A DNA stretch of 64,000 nt. Origin: Gammaproteobacteria bacterium. Lineage in GTDB: Bacteria > Pseudomonadota > Gammaproteobacteria > Steroidobacterales > Woeseiaceae. This document shows, piece by piece, positions 63,072 through 64,000 of the stretch (the first letter of the stretch is position 1; the number at the start of each line of letters is the position of its first letter). The stretch covers positions 1 through 64,000 of the forward strand of contig JAHEFG010000044.1 in assembly GCA_024640305.1 (NCBI GenBank). The letters are read 5' to 3'. Made by a program: the position numbers and the translations under genes. The notes beneath the pieces are model-generated. The model was not told where the DNA came from, did no database searches, and saw only the letters and a list, made by a program, of their open reading frames with translations.

Positions 63072-63518
63072 ATGAGATGCAAATTACTAGTCGCACTGCC
63101 CCTGATTATTTGTGGTTTTCTGAGCGCTAATGTATTCGCGGAGGAGAGCGACAAACCGTTTGCCGAGGCACATATCGTATTGCAGCTTGCTGATGAGGAT
63201 GCCAGGTCACAATCGCGAGTGCTCAGCGTAGCCAATAACCTGATCAAACATTATGGCGGCCCCGATTTTGTCGATATAGAAATTGTCGCCTATGGCCCCG
63301 GGATAGCGCTGCTATATCCGGGCAATCCGAACCAGGAGCGCATTGCCAGCCTGCAGGTCAATGGAGTTCGTTTCGTAGGCTGTTTAAATACGATCGAGAC
63401 CATTGAACGAGAAACCGGTAAGAGGCCGCAACTGATTGCGACCGCCACTACGGTACAAACCGGAGTAGCCCGGCTGGTCGAGCGGGCGCAACAAGGGTTT
63501 GTGGTAATTAGACCCTGA
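63072..63518 (+). CDS. Exported DsrE-like protein
   Basis: 148 aa with signal peptide (LVALPLIICGFLSANVFAEE). The mature part has the DsrE-type core (IVLQLADEDARSQSRVLSVA; VDIEIVAYGPGIALLY) and a Cys in VNGVRFVGCLNTIETIERET where DsrE-fold proteins often carry their active Cys. GGAG site 12 nt after soxB, so co-transcribed. May accept sulfane sulfur in the periplasm; inferred. Confidence 0.85.
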   Translation: MRCKLLVALPLIICGFLSANVFAEESDKPFAEAHIVLQLADEDARSQSRVLSVANNLIKHYGGPDFVDIEIVAYGPGIALLYPGNPNQERIASLQVNGVRFVGCLNTIETIERETGKRPQLIATATTVQTGVARLVERAQQGFVVIRP

Positions 63519-63543
63519 AATTGCCTTCAGGACCCGGCGCCGG

Positions 63544-64000
63544 CTAACCAGCGAGCTCCAGTTTAGCTGCGACCGCGTCAATGCCCGCCTGGGCACAAGC
63601 GTGGTCAGCCTCCCCGCTGGGTGCGCCTGAGATGCCTATTCCGGCAACGATTGAACCCGACGCGAGTACCGGGATTCCACCCCCTATCATGAGTACATTC
63701 TCGATAAACCGGGCGCCCGATTGTGGCGACTCCGGTCCGGTTCGCTCGGCCAGCAGGAGGGTGTCAGCGCGAAAGCTGACAGCCGTCCAGGCTTTGCGCA
63801 CAGAGGTGTCCGGTGTATGCGGCCCGGCAAATCGGTCGCGCAGTACAACCTGCGCAACGCCCATGCGATCCACTACGGCGACGGCAACCTGAAAGCCCTC
63901 TGCCCGGCAACTTTTCAAAGCAGCTTGTGCCATTTCGAGGGCAACATCAGGGCTAAGCGACTGAAACTTGACCAGCTCGTCCTGCGCCAAAACAGGAGGC
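63544..64000 (-). CDS. GlcG/HbpS-type heme-binding domain protein, 5' end outside window
   Basis: The frame is open to the right edge; the TTG at 63990 gives 148 aa but the sequence just before (PPVLAQDE) looks like the end of a signal peptide, so the real start is probably outside. Family patterns: VALEMAQAALKSCRAEGFQV, VAVVDRMGVAQVVLRDR, ARFIENVLMIGGGIPVLASG and GISGAPSGEADHACAQAGID. Function in this setting unknown. Convergent with the sox cluster, 25 bp apart. Confidence 0.85.
   Translation of the reverse strand, partial: PPVLAQDELVKFQSLSPDVALEMAQAALKSCRAEGFQVAVAVVDRMGVAQVVLRDRFAGPHTPDTSVRKAWTAVSFRADTLLLAERTGPESPQSGARFIENVLMIGGGIPVLASGSIVAGIGISGAPSGEADHACAQAGIDAVAAKLELAG

Overview
The window looks like the chromosome of a Gram-negative, respiring marine-type gammaproteobacterium. 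The evidence is a complete Rnf complex operon, a periplasmic Sox thiosulfate-oxidation cluster, an RND pump with its adaptor, EF-G, ArfB, a DUF3300 protein and moderately high GC. The gene set resembles Woeseia or Chromatiales relatives; that placement is an inference from gene content only. No phage, insertion sequence or CRISPR array was found.

Region 1 (1-8652, + strand) is a compact secretion-type cassette. It starts with the 3' end of a very large or exported protein carrying a matrixin-like zinc-protease motif. Next come a DUF3467 protein, a GAF-domain membrane-fusion protein, a PqqD-like/site-2-protease/lipoyl-domain membrane protein, a shortened SecA-like ATPase and a small HlyD-type adaptor. 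The last four are tightly packed, with overlaps of 4-8 nt. I read this as a dedicated export machine for the giant upstream protein; it does not match a textbook secretion system.

Region 2 (8692-23911, - strand) is a single operon of 11 genes read right to left: korA, korB, an 820-aa ferredoxin/coiled-coil protein, rnfB, a 1458-aa PFOR-like protein, rnfC, rnfD, rnfG, rnfE, rnfA and a 53-aa Cys-rich membrane protein. KorAB oxidises a 2-oxoacid and reduces ferredoxin; Rnf passes those electrons to NAD+ and pumps ions (or the reverse). The 1458-aa protein keeps the PFOR layout but lacks recognisable catalytic TPP and substrate motifs, so it may be an electron-transfer scaffold joining KorAB to Rnf. 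KorA carries an N-terminal domain like that of phage integrases and lies beside a tRNA-Arg gene.

Region 3 (24154-46538) is mixed housekeeping and envelope genes: tRNA-Arg(CCT), a four-helix holin-like membrane protein, an M28 peptidase, a tandem universal stress protein, an ExeA-like ATPase with acidic repeats, an RND adaptor and pump, RarD, a stand-alone EF-G, a YugP-type peptidase, a DASS transporter, a small protein behind a sigma-54-type promoter, a renal-dipeptidase-like lipoprotein, ribbon-helix-helix regulators with repeat operators, an SPFH protein and a DUF3300 protein.

Region 4 (46579-58746) holds small hypothetical proteins, an SDR enzyme, a Fic protein preceded by a phased array of TGTCGA motifs, formate-tetrahydrofolate ligase, a conserved gene pair of unknown role, a ToxR-type winged-helix/TPR regulator, ArfB, an MFS transporter and a PLP-dependent decarboxylase.

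Region 5 (58945-64000) is soxXYZAKB plus a DsrE-like protein, followed by a convergent GlcG/HbpS-type gene cut by the window edge. soxCD is not in the window, which fits incomplete thiosulfate oxidation with sulfane sulfur passed on elsewhere.
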